From NCBI GenBank assembly GCA_025200525.1, contig CM045763.1, positions 57,801,530 through 57,865,529 of the forward strand: a stretch of DNA of 64,000 bases, read 5' to 3'. This DNA is from Camellia lanceoleosa (taxonomy: Eukaryota; Streptophyta; Magnoliopsida; Ericales; Theaceae). Under the pieces are notes generated by a model, which was not told where the DNA came from, did no database searches, and saw nothing but the letters and a program-made list of their open reading frames with translations. Both the position numbers and the translations under genes were made by a program. This document shows, one piece after another, positions 1-11,664 of this stretch (positions are counted from its first letter, which is position 1; each line of letters opens with the position of its first letter).

Positions 1-675
1 TTTCCAACAGTTAGGATTTTTTCTTACTTGTACTTCTTTCTTTTATTCTAAACAGTTGTAATCTTTTTGTGTTTGAACAATGTGAGCTTTTGTTTGGTCG
101 ATATGCTTTCTACTGTAATCCAAAACTTCGTTTTTGAATGCTAGTCTTCTTTTTCTCTAAGTGTTGGATGCTCTTCTTCGTGTATGCTTACTTCTTTGCT
201 TCTATGCCTTGCATGTTTCCATATTTAGAACATTATTGCCATCCTTCCAAGTATACCTTAATTGTGTACTGACTTTGAGTTAGAACATATCTAACATGTA
301 TTATCTCGGATATACTTCATCTCGGGTGCAACCTTAGTTGGTCACCTCGAACTAACTTACCTCGGAGTTCACCTTTCACTGTGATCTCGGCCAAACAACA
401 CTAAAAAATATGTTATTTTACAAGTGTTTTCTCTTTACTTGTATCTGCTGTTTTCTACCAAGACCTCACCTTTCCACGTCCAGCACCTTGGCTGGGTATC
501 TCGGTCAATTATCCTTCGGGTATAAAAATAATATTCATCTCTCGGATAGTTCCATCTATCGACGACCTCGGACGAACTTTCAAAAAAATTCTCACGTGTT
601 ATTCATAACTTCAACTTGAAATTTCAGGAAGTTTCACAAGTGTTATGCTTTTATTCCATTCCCGCTTCTTGCCCT
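1..675. other. Non-coding tail left of element 1, no recognisable gene
   Basis: AT-rich sequence with several short CTCGG-containing stretches between 300 and 570. It may be the untranslated 3' part of the minus-strand Ty3/gypsy element or the 3' LTR of a diverged copy. I could not match it to the LTR at 6761-7283 by eye, and no ORF resembles a protein. Confidence 0.4.
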
Positions 676-712
676 TTAATGTGAACCTAAGTACAACTTA
701 TGTTCACATTAA
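676..712. repeat. Perfect 11-bp inverted repeat (hairpin)
   Basis: TTAATGTGAAC at 676-686 is matched by its exact reverse complement GTTCACATTAA at 702-712, with a 15-base loop. It lies between the tandem repeats and the window edge, in the 3' non-coding part of element 1. No function can be assigned. Confidence 0.6.
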
Positions 713-803
713 GCATACAACTCCAATTCTTGCGGAGGTTTGGTTCAAACGAAAATTAGCTGAGGTTTCTACCTCAGTTTCTCTGTTAATCTATATAGAT
801 TAA

Positions 804-1220
804 ACTTAGTTCAACTCTGTCATCGTGACAAGTCAAAGTTATTCATCATGTTTCATTCGGAAATATTCCTAACTTAGTTCAACTCTACCATATGATAAGT
901 CTAAGTTATTTATCATGTTTCAATCGAAAACACTGCAAACTTAGTTTAACTCTATCGTATGGAAAGTATAATTTAACTCTACCATATGATAATTCTAAGT
1001 TATTCGTCATGCTTTAGTCGGAAACATCGCAAACTTAGTTCAACTCTATCATATGGCAAGTATAATTCAACTCTACCATATGATAAGTCTAAGTTATTCG
1101 TCATGTTTCAATAGGAAACATTGCAAACTTAGTTCAACTCTATCGTATGACAAGTATAATTCAACTCTACCATATAATAAATCTAAGTTATTCGTCATGT
1201 TTCATTCGGAAACATCGTCA
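804..1220. repeat. Tandem repeat downstream of integrase, units of 68 then 94 bp
   Basis: Copies starting with ACTTAGTT begin at 804, 872, 939, 1033 and 1127. The first two spacings are 68 and 67 bp and the later ones are 94 bp. The longer unit contains an internal partial duplication (TATAATTCAACTCTACCATA type). A degenerate further copy follows 1220. The array lies downstream (in element orientation) of the integrase C-terminus, where Tat elements often carry tandem repeats. Confidence 0.85.
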
Positions 1221-1305
1221 TAAGACTACTTCAGTTCTATCGCACAAATATCACCAACAGTAAAAACCAAATCAAGCTAGTGTTTTATTAAAACTTTGGC
1301 TAATA

Positions 1306-2555
1306 TTACATAATTCTCAAAAAATAAAAACTAATGATAAAAAAACTTTGGATTGCAAGTGTTCTAGGGTCGTAGTAACTCTTTCCTATCAGTGTCTTCA
1401 AGCCAATATGCCCTATTGTCAGCAACCGAAATGATTTTATATAGTTTGGGCCAAGTTTGCTATCCCTAGGATCCTTCTTGTTGCCAACAACTTTTCTCAA
1501 GACGAGATCACTAACCTTGAATTCTCTTGGGTTGACCTTCTTGTTGTAAGCCATAGTGAGCTGCTACTGGTATGCCCCCAGCTGAATTGCCGCTCTTTCC
1601 CTTTTTTCTTCCAACAGGTCCAGATCTCGGGCCAAAAATGTCTCGTTACTTTCATTCTTCACTCCCTGGGTTCTGATTTCAGGGATGCCAACTTCTAGTG
1701 GGATGACTACTTCGGTGCCATAAGTCATGGCAAGCGGAGACTCCCCAATTGATCTTCTCAGTGTAGTCCGATATGCCTACAAAACATTGGGCAATTCTTT
1801 CACCCACTTGCCCTTAGCTGCTTGCAGCCTCTTTTTGATTCCATCCAAAATGGTCTTGTTGGATACTTCTGCATAACCATTACTCTGGAAGAAACTAGGA
1901 GTAAAATAATAATTCTTAATTTTGTACTTGGCACAGAAGCTCTTGATCAGCTTACTGTCAAACTAAGTGCCATTGTCTGCCATAATGGCCCTTGAGATCC
2001 TGAATTTGGTTATTATGTTTTTCTATATGAATTTCTTCACATCGATATCTCGAATCTTTGCGAAGGGTTCAGCTTCTACCCATTTTGTAAAGTAGTCTGT
2101 GGTTACTAGCAAGAACCTTTTTTGTCCGATTGCCTGTGGTAGTGGTCCCACTAGGTTCATGCCCCACTAGGCAAATAGCCAAGGGCTGGACACTGGGTTT
2201 AGATCTGCTGCTGGTTAATGTATTAAAAGTGCGAACCTTTGACACTTCTCACACTTTCTGACATAGGCTTCAGTATCCTTTTGTATGTAAGGCCACCAGT
2301 ATTTTTGGGTTATAGCTCTATAGACAAGTGACCTACCCCAGCATAGCTTCCACATACTCCTTCATGTATTTCATACAAGAAATCCTCAACCCGGGATGGA
2401 TGCACACATCTTAGAAGTGGCCTAGTAAAGGATCTTCTGTAAAGATGGTTATCTACTGACAAGCAGAACCTGGCCGATTTCAATCTTGTCTTATTTGCCT
2501 CTTTTTGGTCATTTGGCAACTTGTCATCCCTTAGGAAAATTACTATTACATCCAT
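1306..2555 (-). pseudogene. Integrase of element 1 (broken)
   Basis: Integrase inserts the reverse-transcribed DNA copy into the host chromosome. Three parts are visible. The N-terminal zinc-binding region has H/H near EIHEGVCGSYAG and C/C in KCEKCQRF. The DDE core contains DYFTKWVEAEPF and MADNGT. The C-terminal tail is VNPREFKVSDLVLR. The first catalytic Asp, normally in a GIDLVGP-like motif, reads N (WGMNLVGPL). The second Asp (ADNG) and the Glu (GYAEVSNK) are present. A frameshift near 2310-2340 separates the zinc region from the core, and at least five in-frame stops interrupt the core. Most stops replace expected Gln or Trp codons. The copy is inactive. Confidence 0.88.
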
Positions 2556-2723
2556 CTAGCTTGGACCCATCTCCAAACACATTGCTTCGTACTTTGTGAT
2601 CAGTGAATCTATATTTGGGCCTGACAAATAATCAGCCATTATTGTCCTTTCCTCTCTTAATTTTGTTACACTAGCCAAGTTAGTCAAGGCATTGGCATGA
2701 CTATTATTTTCTCGGCTAACCTG

Positions 2724-3060
2724 CTACAACCAGTAATCTTGGAACAATGCTAGCAATTTGACAACCTCTTTGATGTAGGCTATCATTCGTTCATCTCGGG
2801 TTGCATACTCGCCCGTTGCTTGATTCACAATAAGTTGGGAGTCGCAGAAGACTACTACCTCATCAACTTCCATTGTTGCTGCTAACTTCAACCCTGTAAT
2901 CAGTGTCTCGTACTCTGCTTCATTGTTTAAAGCCTTGAATCCCAAACGAATAGACTGCTCTAACATTCGTCCATCTGGCGACACTAACACTACTCCTGCC
3001 CTCATTTCTTGACAGTTTAAACTTCCAAAAACAAACAGGCAGAAGGAGTAGCCGATGTAG
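2724..3060 (-). pseudogene. Second, archaeal-type RNase H domain of element 1
   Basis: Residues such as AGVVLVSPDGRML, ALNNEAEYETLITGL and FCDSQLIVNQATGEY match the archaeal-type RNase H that follows the ordinary RNase H in Tat-lineage Ty3/gypsy pol. In retroviral-type replication RNase H removes the RNA strand of the hybrid. The Glu (NNEAEYE) and the Asp of CDSQ are present, but the first motif, normally VDG, reads VFG, so the first metal-binding Asp is missing. It is in the same frame as the downstream half of RT. It lies directly before integrase, as expected for Tat. Confidence 0.82.
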
Positions 3061-4525
3061 ATGTCACACGGCTTTGGTTTCTCTTTTTTCTTTTGTTTTG
3101 CTGGAGTGGGATTATTGCGCCCCAGTTGGGTTTTTTCTTACTTCCCTGGGCATCCTAAGTTGTGGCTCACCGAAGTTCGAATTGGGATGGCACCATGGGT
3201 GAACTCGGCCACAAAGTCAGCCAGAGCTTGGCCCTTAATTGTTGTTCTAGGCCTAAACTCCAAGTCATATTGGGCCAACATTACTGCCCATCTGGTTACC
3301 CTGCTTGTCAAATCTCCTTACTGCAATAGGAACTTCAAAGGAAGCTCAGTTAGCACCATAATCTTGTGGGCTTGGAAGTAGTGATTCAGTTTTTTCTAAG
3401 CCATCACCAGAGCTAGTGTCAATTTCTCCAAGAGCAGGTATCTGGTTTCTACATCTGCTAGGGTCTTATTTACATAGTATACCGTTTTTTGTTCTCTTTA
3501 TTCTTCTCGGATTATTATCACACTTATTGCGTGTTCTAAAACTACCAAGTATAGGAACAATTCTTCTCCAGGTACTGGATTTGACAAGACTGGAGCTGTT
3601 GTCAGGTACTTTTTTAAGTCGGCCAAAGCGACTTCACACTCTTTTGTCCACAAAAAATCTGTGGCCTTCTTTAACAAACTAAAAAATAGTTTACACTTAT
3701 TTGAGCTTCGGGTAATGAACCTGTTCAGGGCTATTGCCTTGCCAGTCAAAATCTGGACCTGCTTGGCTGACGTCAGACTCTTTAAGTCAAGAATGGCCTT
3801 GATTTGATCTGAGCCTGCTTCAATGCTTTTTTTGGTAACTAAGTATCGCAAGAACTTATCAGACTCGACTCCAAATGCACATTTCGAAGAATTGAGTCAG
3901 AGCCGATATGTTCTTAGGATATCAAAAACTGCCTTTAAGTTAGTTAGATGATTTCCAGGTTCTTCAGTCTTAACGACTATGTCATCAATATATACTTCTA
4001 CTATCTTGCCAATCAGATGTCTGAACATCTTGGTCACTAACCTTTGGTAGGTTGTTCTTGCATTTTTCAACCCGAAAGGCATCACTCTGTAGCAATACAA
4101 TCCTTTTGGGGTGATGAATGTGATTTTCTCCTCGTAAGGGGAATACATTACTATCTGGTGGTATCCTTTGTAAGCATCTAGGAAGCTCATCCTTCATGTC
4201 TTGAAGTGGTATCCCCCAGCTGATCAATTTTGGACAGAGGGAAGCTGTCTTTAGGACAAGCTTTATTCAGGTTGGTGAAGTCTACGCAGACCCTCCACTT
4301 CCCATTCTTCTTTTTCATAACTACTGTGTTAGACAGCCAGGTTGGGTAGTTTACCTCCCAAATAGCCTTGGCTTCCAACAGCTTATCCACTTCCTCCTCC
4401 ACTGTCTCCACATGAATAAATGTTGGCCTCTTTGCCCGTTGAATGACAGATTTAGCCGACCTGTCCATATTGAGCCTATAGCAAGTGACCTCAGGGTTAA
4501 TGTCACGCATCTCGTATGGCGTTTA
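3061..4525 (-). pseudogene. Reverse transcriptase and first RNase H of element 1
   Basis: RT copies element RNA into DNA. The finger/palm motifs LLEAKAIWEV and KWRVCVDFTNLNKACPKDS are visible from 4510 down to about 4260. After a one-base frameshift at about 4190 come MSFLDAYKGYHQI, the FITPKGLYCYRVMPFGLKN block and the catalytic YIDD at 3981-3992, which is intact. The connection and first RNase H follow (NRFITRSSNKC, FSLLKKATDFLWTKECEVALADL, then a decayed segment to about 3061 with ITGQALADFVAEF-like residues). In-frame stops occur just before and after the core. The family is clear; activity is excluded by the frameshift and stops. Confidence 0.88.
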
Positions 4526-4839
4526 GGAAAACACTTCTATGTTTGCTCATAAGAAAGCCTCCAACTCCCTTTTCTCCTCCTCGGCTAAGCCTAAACTGAG
4601 GAAGGAGAAGTGCTCTTCATCATCTTCTTCTACCAGAATCTTCTTCAAGGCTTCCTTACTTTTGTCGACGTCATCCAGGACCTCCATGCCCTCGTCTTTA
4701 ATTTCTATTGTTTCTGTCTCTCACATGTTGCAAGTGGAATTTATTGCTGCCATGGAGTAATTTTTTGCCTGCACCTGGTCCCCTCTGACCTCCTCAATTC
4801 CATACTCCGTTGGGAACCGTAATAGCTAGTGTAGCGTTA

Positions 4840-5215
4840 AGGGAACAACCCTCATTGCATGCAATCATGGTCTTCCCAAGATAACATTGTAAGGGGAGGG
4901 GGTGTCAATTACTATAAACTTTGTGCTTACCTTCTTCGTGCTTGCCTGCACCTCCAAATTCGTGGCTCCTAAAGGCTACATCGGCGTTCCGTTGAATCCA
5001 ACAATCGAGCTGTTGGATTGTTCCAGATCATCTAGGTAGAGGCTAAGCTCCTTGTAACATCCAACATATATGATATCACATGAACTGCCTTGATCAACCA
5101 GTATGCGCCTTACCTGGCACTCCCAAATCTTTAGCATTATCACTAAGACATCATTGTATGGATGCTATAACATATCCAGGTCTGCCTCGGTAAAAGAGAC
5201 CATTGGTCCCTGGTA
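4840..5215 (-). pseudogene. Aspartic protease of element 1
   Basis: Retroviral-type aspartic protease cuts the Gag-Pol polyprotein. The active-site region reads RRILVDQGSSCDIIYV, with the catalytic Asp codon at 5092-5094; the family usually has DTG or DQGSS here. The flap-side and C-terminal motif NVILGR is followed by a stop where Trp is expected (GRPW), and a further stop lies near GFNGTPM. It is in the same frame as gag and the first half of RT, so Gag-Pro-Pol was one long reading frame in the ancestor. Confidence 0.78.
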
Positions 5216-5701
5216 CTCATTGGTTCTAGGCTTCTTTTGTTGGACCTAGTACATATGCTGCAGGTGCCTCACTCTCTAAGTCTCTTCGCGCACCTCATTC
5301 TCATTGATCTTTGAGTGAATCACATTGATCACCCGAGGTCCATCTGCTTGTTGTGGTGGTGGTGGTAGTAAAGGTGGTGCTGCCAGTGCCTAGGGCAGCC
5401 TTGCTTGCTCTTCTCTTGTTCTGGCCTTATCTACTAGGTCTCGCAAATGACCCTATTTGACCAGATCCTCCAAGTGCGTTTTCAGAGCCCTGTATCCCTA
5501 AGTTAAGTGCCTATCCTCGTTATGGTAGGCACAGTGCTTCCCAAGGCTCATTCTCATAAACTCGCCAGCGACCTTCTCCGGTGCTCTATAATACGGTTGG
5601 TTCCTGATTCTTTTTAGGACTTTGAAAATCGGGATTCGAAACACTGTGGTGATTGGCTGTGCAGTCACCTCTGTCTCTTGCCTGTTAAAACCAGTGTTAC
5701 C

Positions 5702-6724
5702 TCAACCTCGCTTCAGCGAGCCGTTTCTCTTCTTTTGCTTTGGTGCCTTTGCTCTTGGCGTATCCTCTTCTACTCTGGCGTATTTTTCAATCCGAGCCAT
5801 ATGCTCCTCCATACCTTTTGGTGGAGTTTTCGCCAGTGACTTCTGGATAGGGCATTTATTCTCCAGGCCGTTCTTAAAGGACACGACCGCTAACTTCTGG
5901 TTGCATTTTGGTATTCGATTAAACACCTCATAATACGTTTTGGCATATGTCCTGAGGCTTTTAATCTCGCCAATTTTCAGAGCCATTAGGGAGTGTACTC
6001 TTAATGGCTGCAACTTGTTCATAATAAACTTGGCCACAAACATCTCGGCCGGGCCTTCCCAACTCTTCACAGTTCCTTTCGGCAACTTCTAGAACCAATC
6101 CGATGCGATTTCCCCAAAGGATGAGGGGAACACCTTGTACAGCAACTGCTCGTTCCCAGTATACAGAGCCATTGAATTCAGATATAAGCCGACGTGAAAG
6201 TTCGGATCAAACTTCATCATTATAACTGAACCTCGATATGGAACCTCTTTGGGGGCCTTAAACCTATCCAACTCCACTAAGAACAGCATTCTTGGCTTGT
6301 CGGGGGATGTGACCTCTGCGTTTTGTTGCTTCCTCTGGAGGCAGCCCCTCAAATCCTCCTTCGTTCGTTCGGGAGCTTGGCTATTAATAGATTTTAGCCT
6401 TTTTGTCGTGCTGCTCCCGGCGTCGTGGTGTGTCCTCTTGGATTTTTTTTCATTCACCGTATCAAAGTAAAGTCCCTTTCCCTGGACGTACTGATGTTCT
6501 TTGACATAAGTTCCCTTGGTATGATGTGTCCTCTAAGACTCACCTATCACTAACTCTGCTCGCCTGACATCCTGTGAAGGCCGATGTGAGCATTCCTTCT
6601 CCTTGTCATGTTGAGGGACTACTGAGATTGCTTTTTGCCCTCCTTTTTGGGCGTCGATCTTGGCCACTGGTATCAGCGTGTCCTGCAACGGATATGGTGG
6701 TTGCATTACGTTGTTTTGCATCAT
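5702..6724 (-). pseudogene. Gag of element 1 (interrupted by stops)
   Basis: Gag forms the particle that packages element RNA. One frame runs from the Met at 6722-6724 to a stop at 5702, interrupted by stops at 6533-6535 and 6086-6088. A low-complexity basic N-terminal part is followed by the Retrotrans_gag core (VEDRFKAPKEVPYRGS-like stretch, VFPSSFGEIASDWF, stop, then KLPKGTVKSWEGPAEMFVAKF-like residues, LRTYAKTYYEVFNRIP) and a basic tail (KQKKRNGSLKRG). The start is chosen because it is the first Met after the PBS region, only about 20 bases from the PBS. The reading frame continues into the protease with more stops. Confidence 0.82.
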
Positions 6725-6741
6725 GAAGTTCTCCTTAAGTT

Positions 6742-6757
6742 CTCACAGACGACGCCA
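6742..6757 (-). other. Primer binding site of element 1
   Basis: On the minus strand the bases just inside the LTR read TGGCGTCGTCTGTGAG, three bases after the LTR end. This has the TGG start and position of a tRNA primer site. The second Tat element has TGGCGCCGTCTGTGG at the same place. The first nine bases of the latter match the 3' end of plant tRNA-Asp (established knowledge); the rest does not, so the primer tRNA is uncertain. Confidence 0.7.
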
Positions 6758-6760
6758 AAT

Positions 6761-7283
6761 TGTGGGTGTTGATTTTTGACCACACAACCAAACAGGGAAC
6801 TTAGTTGGAGAGCACCAGCAGAATGGATTAAGCCCAACAGCCTGCAGAAGAATATGAGAATCCGGTAGAGGTTCGTCCACCGGGAGGTACTCCGATGATC
6901 AAGTTAGTAATTAATATCTCTTAAAGATAGCAAATTGTGCTTAAACTCACAAGAAAAGAACTTACCCCAAACCCACGATGGTGCCTTACTTTTATAACCA
7001 GCAATAACCTGATCTCATTAAACGCATCGCTTCAATGGACTCAAGCTCAATGCTCACCCTAGACTTTCATCTAGATAAAGATAAACTTTTCTTAAGCCTT
7101 ATCTTTATCCAGACTAAGATTCTCCCCCTATTCTAAAACTCTTGTTCCTTATCCGCTCATCTCGGATTCTAGTATCTCCGTAGATAACCTTGGCCTAACC
7201 GAAATCACTTCAGCCCACGACCAAGCCACGTGGCACCTCAGAAAATACTTCTACATCACCTTAGCAACGTGTTGTCACTCACA
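6761..7283 (-). repeat. 5' LTR of element 1
   Basis: The 523-bp segment starts TGTGGGTG and ends CACTCACA on the plus strand, a near-perfect terminal inverted repeat. It ends three bases from the PBS. On the minus strand a TATA box TTATAAAAG lies at 6989-6997, and downstream of it TAACTTGATCATCGGAG (6890-6906) matches a motif in the LTR of the second Tat element. No partner LTR is visible, so the outer boundary rests on the inverted terminal repeat only. Confidence 0.65.
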
Positions 7284-7798
7284 AAATGCGTCCCCATACT
7301 AATCATTGATTTATGGGAATTCTTTCTATAAATCAAATGTTTAGATTTAATTGTCCTATATTATATTTAGATTAATTATTAAATTTGTCTATCAATCAAT
7401 TGTTTCTAGCATACGATTGGGACAAAAAAAACCCCCAAATATGAATCTTTGTAAATTGTTGGTAGTTATTTAAAAGAGACAAAATATGTCATTATATGTT
7501 AGGTGCATCCATTTTGTATTCTTATTAACCAAATCCACTTAATTAAATCAATCTTTTGTTTCCATTATATTGGAAAATGAAGCAACAAAACATACACCCA
7601 CCATCTTAGCATCTTACACAACTTTTTGTTTATAGTGCTAAGTTTCAAAATACAACATAAGATGACAAGAAGAAAAAACTAGGAAATTGGTATTGTTAAT
7701 ATTAAAATAATAACATACAAAAAAATATTAGGGTTAAATATAGTATTGGTCATCATATGCTTATGTGTCATTTTGATCTTAATATTTTAATTTAGTCC
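7284..7798. other. AT-rich intergenic sequence
   Basis: No ORF, repeat or RNA gene recognised. The composition is strongly AT-rich, with short A and T runs. Confidence 0.6.
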
Positions 7799-8254
7799 TT
7801 AAGGCATCGTTTGGTAATGCTTTGATTTACTTCTTCTTCTTTTCATTTTATTTTAAAAAAAATTAGAAACAAAAACTTATTTGATATGCTATTTGATATT
7901 TTTAATTTATATTTTTTTTTTCAAAAACAAGTTTTCACTCTCTTCTCTCGCCCATTACATTTGGACACCACTAAACGCATATCCTCTGACCTAGCTTCTA
8001 GCAATGTTAGATGAGCTCGGTCATTGTAATTATGACCTCCGCCACTTTCCACTATCTGCCACCACCTCTGACAATTTACTAAACATATTTTTTATTTTGA
8101 TTTTGTTTTTATTTCTATTTATTTTCACAACTTTTGTATTCACCAAACAAATTCTTTTGTTTTTATTTTTATTTTTTATTGAAAAACATAAGCTTGTTTT
8201 ACAAGTTACGTAAATAAAAGAAAGTAATTGATAAGATTATCAAACGGCACTTTA
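7799..8254. mobile_element. MITE-like element with imperfect terminal inverted repeats
   Basis: The left end TTAAGGCATCGTTTGGTAAT at 7799 is mirrored at the right end by the reverse complement of ATTATCAAACGGCACTTTAA near 8237-8254, roughly 75 percent over 35 bp. Size (about 455 bp), lack of coding capacity and the CGTTTGG end motif fit a non-autonomous DNA element. Ends are approximate and no clear target duplication is seen. Confidence 0.5.
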
Positions 8255-10877
8255 AGCGTTGGTTTGATTTTTATGTTAGGACTAAATAAATATATAAGAA
8301 TAAAAAAAAGTCATAAAATCACAAAATGACAAAATACTTGATTTAAGATGTAAAATTACCAAACTAACCCATATATAAACAAAAAGTCAGAAAAGTATCA
8401 TTTCCAAATTGAGGACAATTTTGTCATTTTAATACAAAAAAAAATTAAAAAAGCCAAATAACAAAACCAAACAAACAAAAAAATCTTAGGTTAAAAAAGT
8501 CAAAAAAATTAAAAAGCCAACATTGCCAAATAACCCCTTAAACTTATTCTATCGTCATTTTCATCCAATTTTTATAACGCAAGTATGGATATTGCGCTAG
8601 AAACCATTAAAACATAAATTTAGTAACTTGTCATCTAATTAACTCAATTAAAAGATAAATGATAGTTGCGAATAATTCAACACATAATTTGTACATAAAA
8701 AATAATATTTGTGGCTATAATTCATCTTGAGTCTTATACGTGGGTCATGCTTACAATAAATCTAAATATAAAGTACACAATATTTTTTTGGGGATATTTT
8801 TTGTATTCAAATTCTGTTACAATTAAAATATCAAAGATCAAAATGGGAGAGAGGTGGGAAGCTGAAGTGTAATTAATGAAAAGAAAAAGAAGTTTGTAAC
8901 CATCAAGGTCTAACTTAATTGGCTATCATAACTTTTTTAAGAGTTTAATTTTTAGGAAGAGATTATGAATTTAACTCTTCACATTTTATTTTTTTGTCGA
9001 TTGTGACCTATTAGTTATGGCCAAGTTCGATTATGGTTTATCAATTGAAATTACAAACTATTTAAAAAAAATAATCTCGACCATATTTGTTTTTATTATT
9101 TTTGTTTGACAAGTATGTTGACATAGCGTGAAAAGTATGCTAGTAATGTGGCATGGAAGAGATGGTGGTGTGGCTTGAAAATATTAAATAAAGCCAATAG
9201 AGATATTTGTTTAAATCAATTAGAAACCATAAACTAAAATCGGGGGGATCAATATCAAGTTAAAGTACAAAATCTGCAAATAGTTCCTATAAAGATATGC
9301 GATATGGTTGAATAGAGTAAAAATTAAGGAAGATCATGAATTGATAGTTACAACATGAGGTGACCAAGCAAGTATAAAAAGAGGACTTAAAGAATGAAAA
9401 AAGAACATATTAATCATCAACCACACTTGCAAAGAATTTATTTAGGAGTAGTTCTAAATTAGCCATTTTAGGAGTAAATTAAATTAATAGATTTTTTCAA
9501 CTCCTACTTCTTTTCTTTTCTTCTATCGATTGTTGTATTTATTCAATCTTTTGTTTTTATTCAAGTTCTTGTAACACAAGTAATAAATCATTCGGATTAA
9601 TTCATATTCTTTTTTGTTCTACCTCTTTTTTGCCTAATTATCTGCAGGGAAATTCTTAATCTGTTTAAGACATAGAACTCAACCACAAATTCTGATTTTT
9701 ATTTGTATTTACTTAAAAATTGGTTTAAATTTGTCGATCAAATCATTATCGATTAGGCTTGAACTAAATTTTTACCAATATTTGCTAATCATACAATTAA
9801 CAACTAATTTTCACCAATTAAAAAAAAAATTTGTTTTGTTGTTGAGGCAATGAGACAACTTTTATATTATAGTAGTAATAGAGAAGGTGGAAGCTTTTGA
9901 AAGTGATATATGCCATTTGTGATCACTTTATACGAAAGTGATAGGTCTGTTTCATGGGAGAGAGAGACATAGAGAGGCTCTTCAAAATTTGAAATGATGA
10001 AAAGATAAGAGAAGAGACAATGGAACCAAGAAACGGCGGGTAGGGTGGGTTCACAGAGAGTGAGATAAAAGAGAATGAAACCAAAAGTATTTTTTGCTGT
10101 AGATGGAAGATCACTGGCCCTACTCTGTAATGCTTCTTTTGCTCAGTGTCTGAAACTTGATAGCTATTTAACATTACACACGTATAACTGGAATACACAT
10201 TTACAAAAGAAAGAGAGAGAGTGAGTGATAAAGAAAGATTCAGATTCTCTCTCTTCGATGATAAATGTGTGAGAGAGTATTATTAATGAAGTGAAAAGAG
10301 AAAGAGAGAGAATGTGTAATGGGAGCAAAGTTTGGAATATTAATAAATAAGATCTGAAATGGGTGGATATGCGAATTTAAAGAAAGAATGTCTGGTCCAT
10401 TGCCTCTATCTCTCTGTTTAGAATGCTTTCTTCGTTACATTAATTGTAAGCATTTTTTGGGTTCTCGAGCCTCTCCCTTTCCTTTTCTAGCTCCTAGGAC
10501 ACTCGTCGTCATACACCCGAAGGGTCACTCTTGCCACTAATTGCCTGTTGCCATGGCAAACTATTATAAATACAACAATAAGTCTTATTTTTTCAGTGAA
10601 TATTTATGTGAAAAAAATTATATTTATGTACGGTAAGATTCATATTATTACAAAACAATTAAGGATTTAGAAATTAAAATTTAGAGATAAAATTATTTTT
10701 TAGAGGTCAAATATTTTTGTTGTGAAAAGTGTTGTTATTATATTTTTAGCAATGAAAATTGAACATTAGTAATGAATTATTATCCTTTTGGGACCAAATT
10801 TTTTAGGAAAATTTGGCTATAAATCCCTTTTAGCTTCCTTTCATTGTTAGAAAGACTAAGAAAAAAATTATACTTCC
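8255..10877. other. Intergenic, AT-rich, with a purine-rich stretch
   Basis: No gene recognised. A possible second small inverted-repeat element lies at 8253-8541 (GCGTTGGTTT against AAGCCAACATTGCC) but it is weak. From about 9945 to 10340 the plus strand is rich in GAGA tracts, as often found in plant 5' untranslated or promoter DNA, but no coding start or splice structure can be tied to it. I compared it by eye with common plant microRNAs and found no match. Confidence 0.5.
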
Positions 10878-10987
10878 TAAATCCCCTCATAATTATAAAG
10901 TCTTGTATAAAGGACAAAATTTATTATTTAAATATTTTATCAGACTATTATACCCTCACATATACACAATCCAGATATATATTTATC

Positions 10988-11172
10988 TTCTCTCTCGTCT
11001 CTCACTTCTAACCCTATCTTCCTCCATGGCCAGAGCTGTGTCATTCCTAATCTCCGACGATCTCTCTCCTCATCTTCTCAACTCTCCTCCTTCAACTCTT
11101 CTTCAACTGTTCATCTTCTCTCTCGTCTCTCCCTTCTAACCCTAGCTTCCTCCATGGCCGGAGCTGTGGAGA
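10988..11172 (+). repeat. 127-bp direct duplication with CTCTCTCGTCTCTC and CCATGGCC motif
   Basis: A segment reading ATCTTCTCTCTCGTCTCTC, then TTCTAACCCTA, then TTCCTCCATGGCC and GAGCTGTG occurs at about 10986-11040 and again at about 11113-11168. The second copy has a few changes. It resembles a short captured 5' gene fragment (pyrimidine-rich leader followed by ATGGCC), but the reading frame soon ends and no protein is recognised. Confidence 0.6.
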
Positions 11173-11664
11173 ACTTGCAAATCGTGCTGATACATACATA
11201 CATATATATATATCTACATATGTGTGTGTTTGTGTGTTTTGAGATTTGAATTCGAATATATATATATATCTATATATGTGTGTTTTGAGTCTTTAAGATC
11301 GGAGATTTGAATGATTGCATAGATCGGTCTCGGTGATCATTTGATTCGAATTCAAAAGCTCAAAGATTTAAAGTAAAATCTGAAAAATCTGTGTGTATGA
11401 AAAATCTCAAGATTTTTGAAAGCTCAAAGTTTCAAAAATCTGAAAAATCTGTAAAATCTAAAAAAATCTAAAGAACTGGGGTATGAAAAATTGAGATTTC
11501 TCTGAAATTTTCAGATTATAGGCCTGATTCAAGGATTATAGGCATGATTCAATGTTTTTCAGAGTAAACCTCGATTGATTCAAGGATTATAGGCCTGATT
11601 CAAAGCTCAAAGCTCAAAGTTCCATTGATTTTTCAAAGTAAACATCAAATTTCATTTAATAGAA

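Larger units (their letters stand above)
1..7283 (-). mobile_element. Decayed Tat-lineage Ty3/gypsy retrotransposon, minus strand
   Basis: The order on the minus strand is LTR, PBS, gag, protease, RT, RNase H, a second archaeal-type RNase H, integrase. This is the Ty3/gypsy order, and the second RNase H is a known mark of the Tat lineage. One reading frame runs from 6724 to about 4190, a second from 4190 to about 2310, and a third to 1306, so at least two frameshifts are present along with about twenty in-frame stops. The copy cannot be autonomous. No second LTR matching 6761-7283 is visible to the left, so the 3' LTR is either before base 1 or lost. The left limit given here is the window edge, not an observed element end. 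Confidence 0.85.

Noticed and set aside
9923..10340. GA-rich region as a microRNA precursor or gene promoter
   Set aside because: No long hairpin and no match to well-known plant microRNAs seen by eye. No coding start is linked to it.
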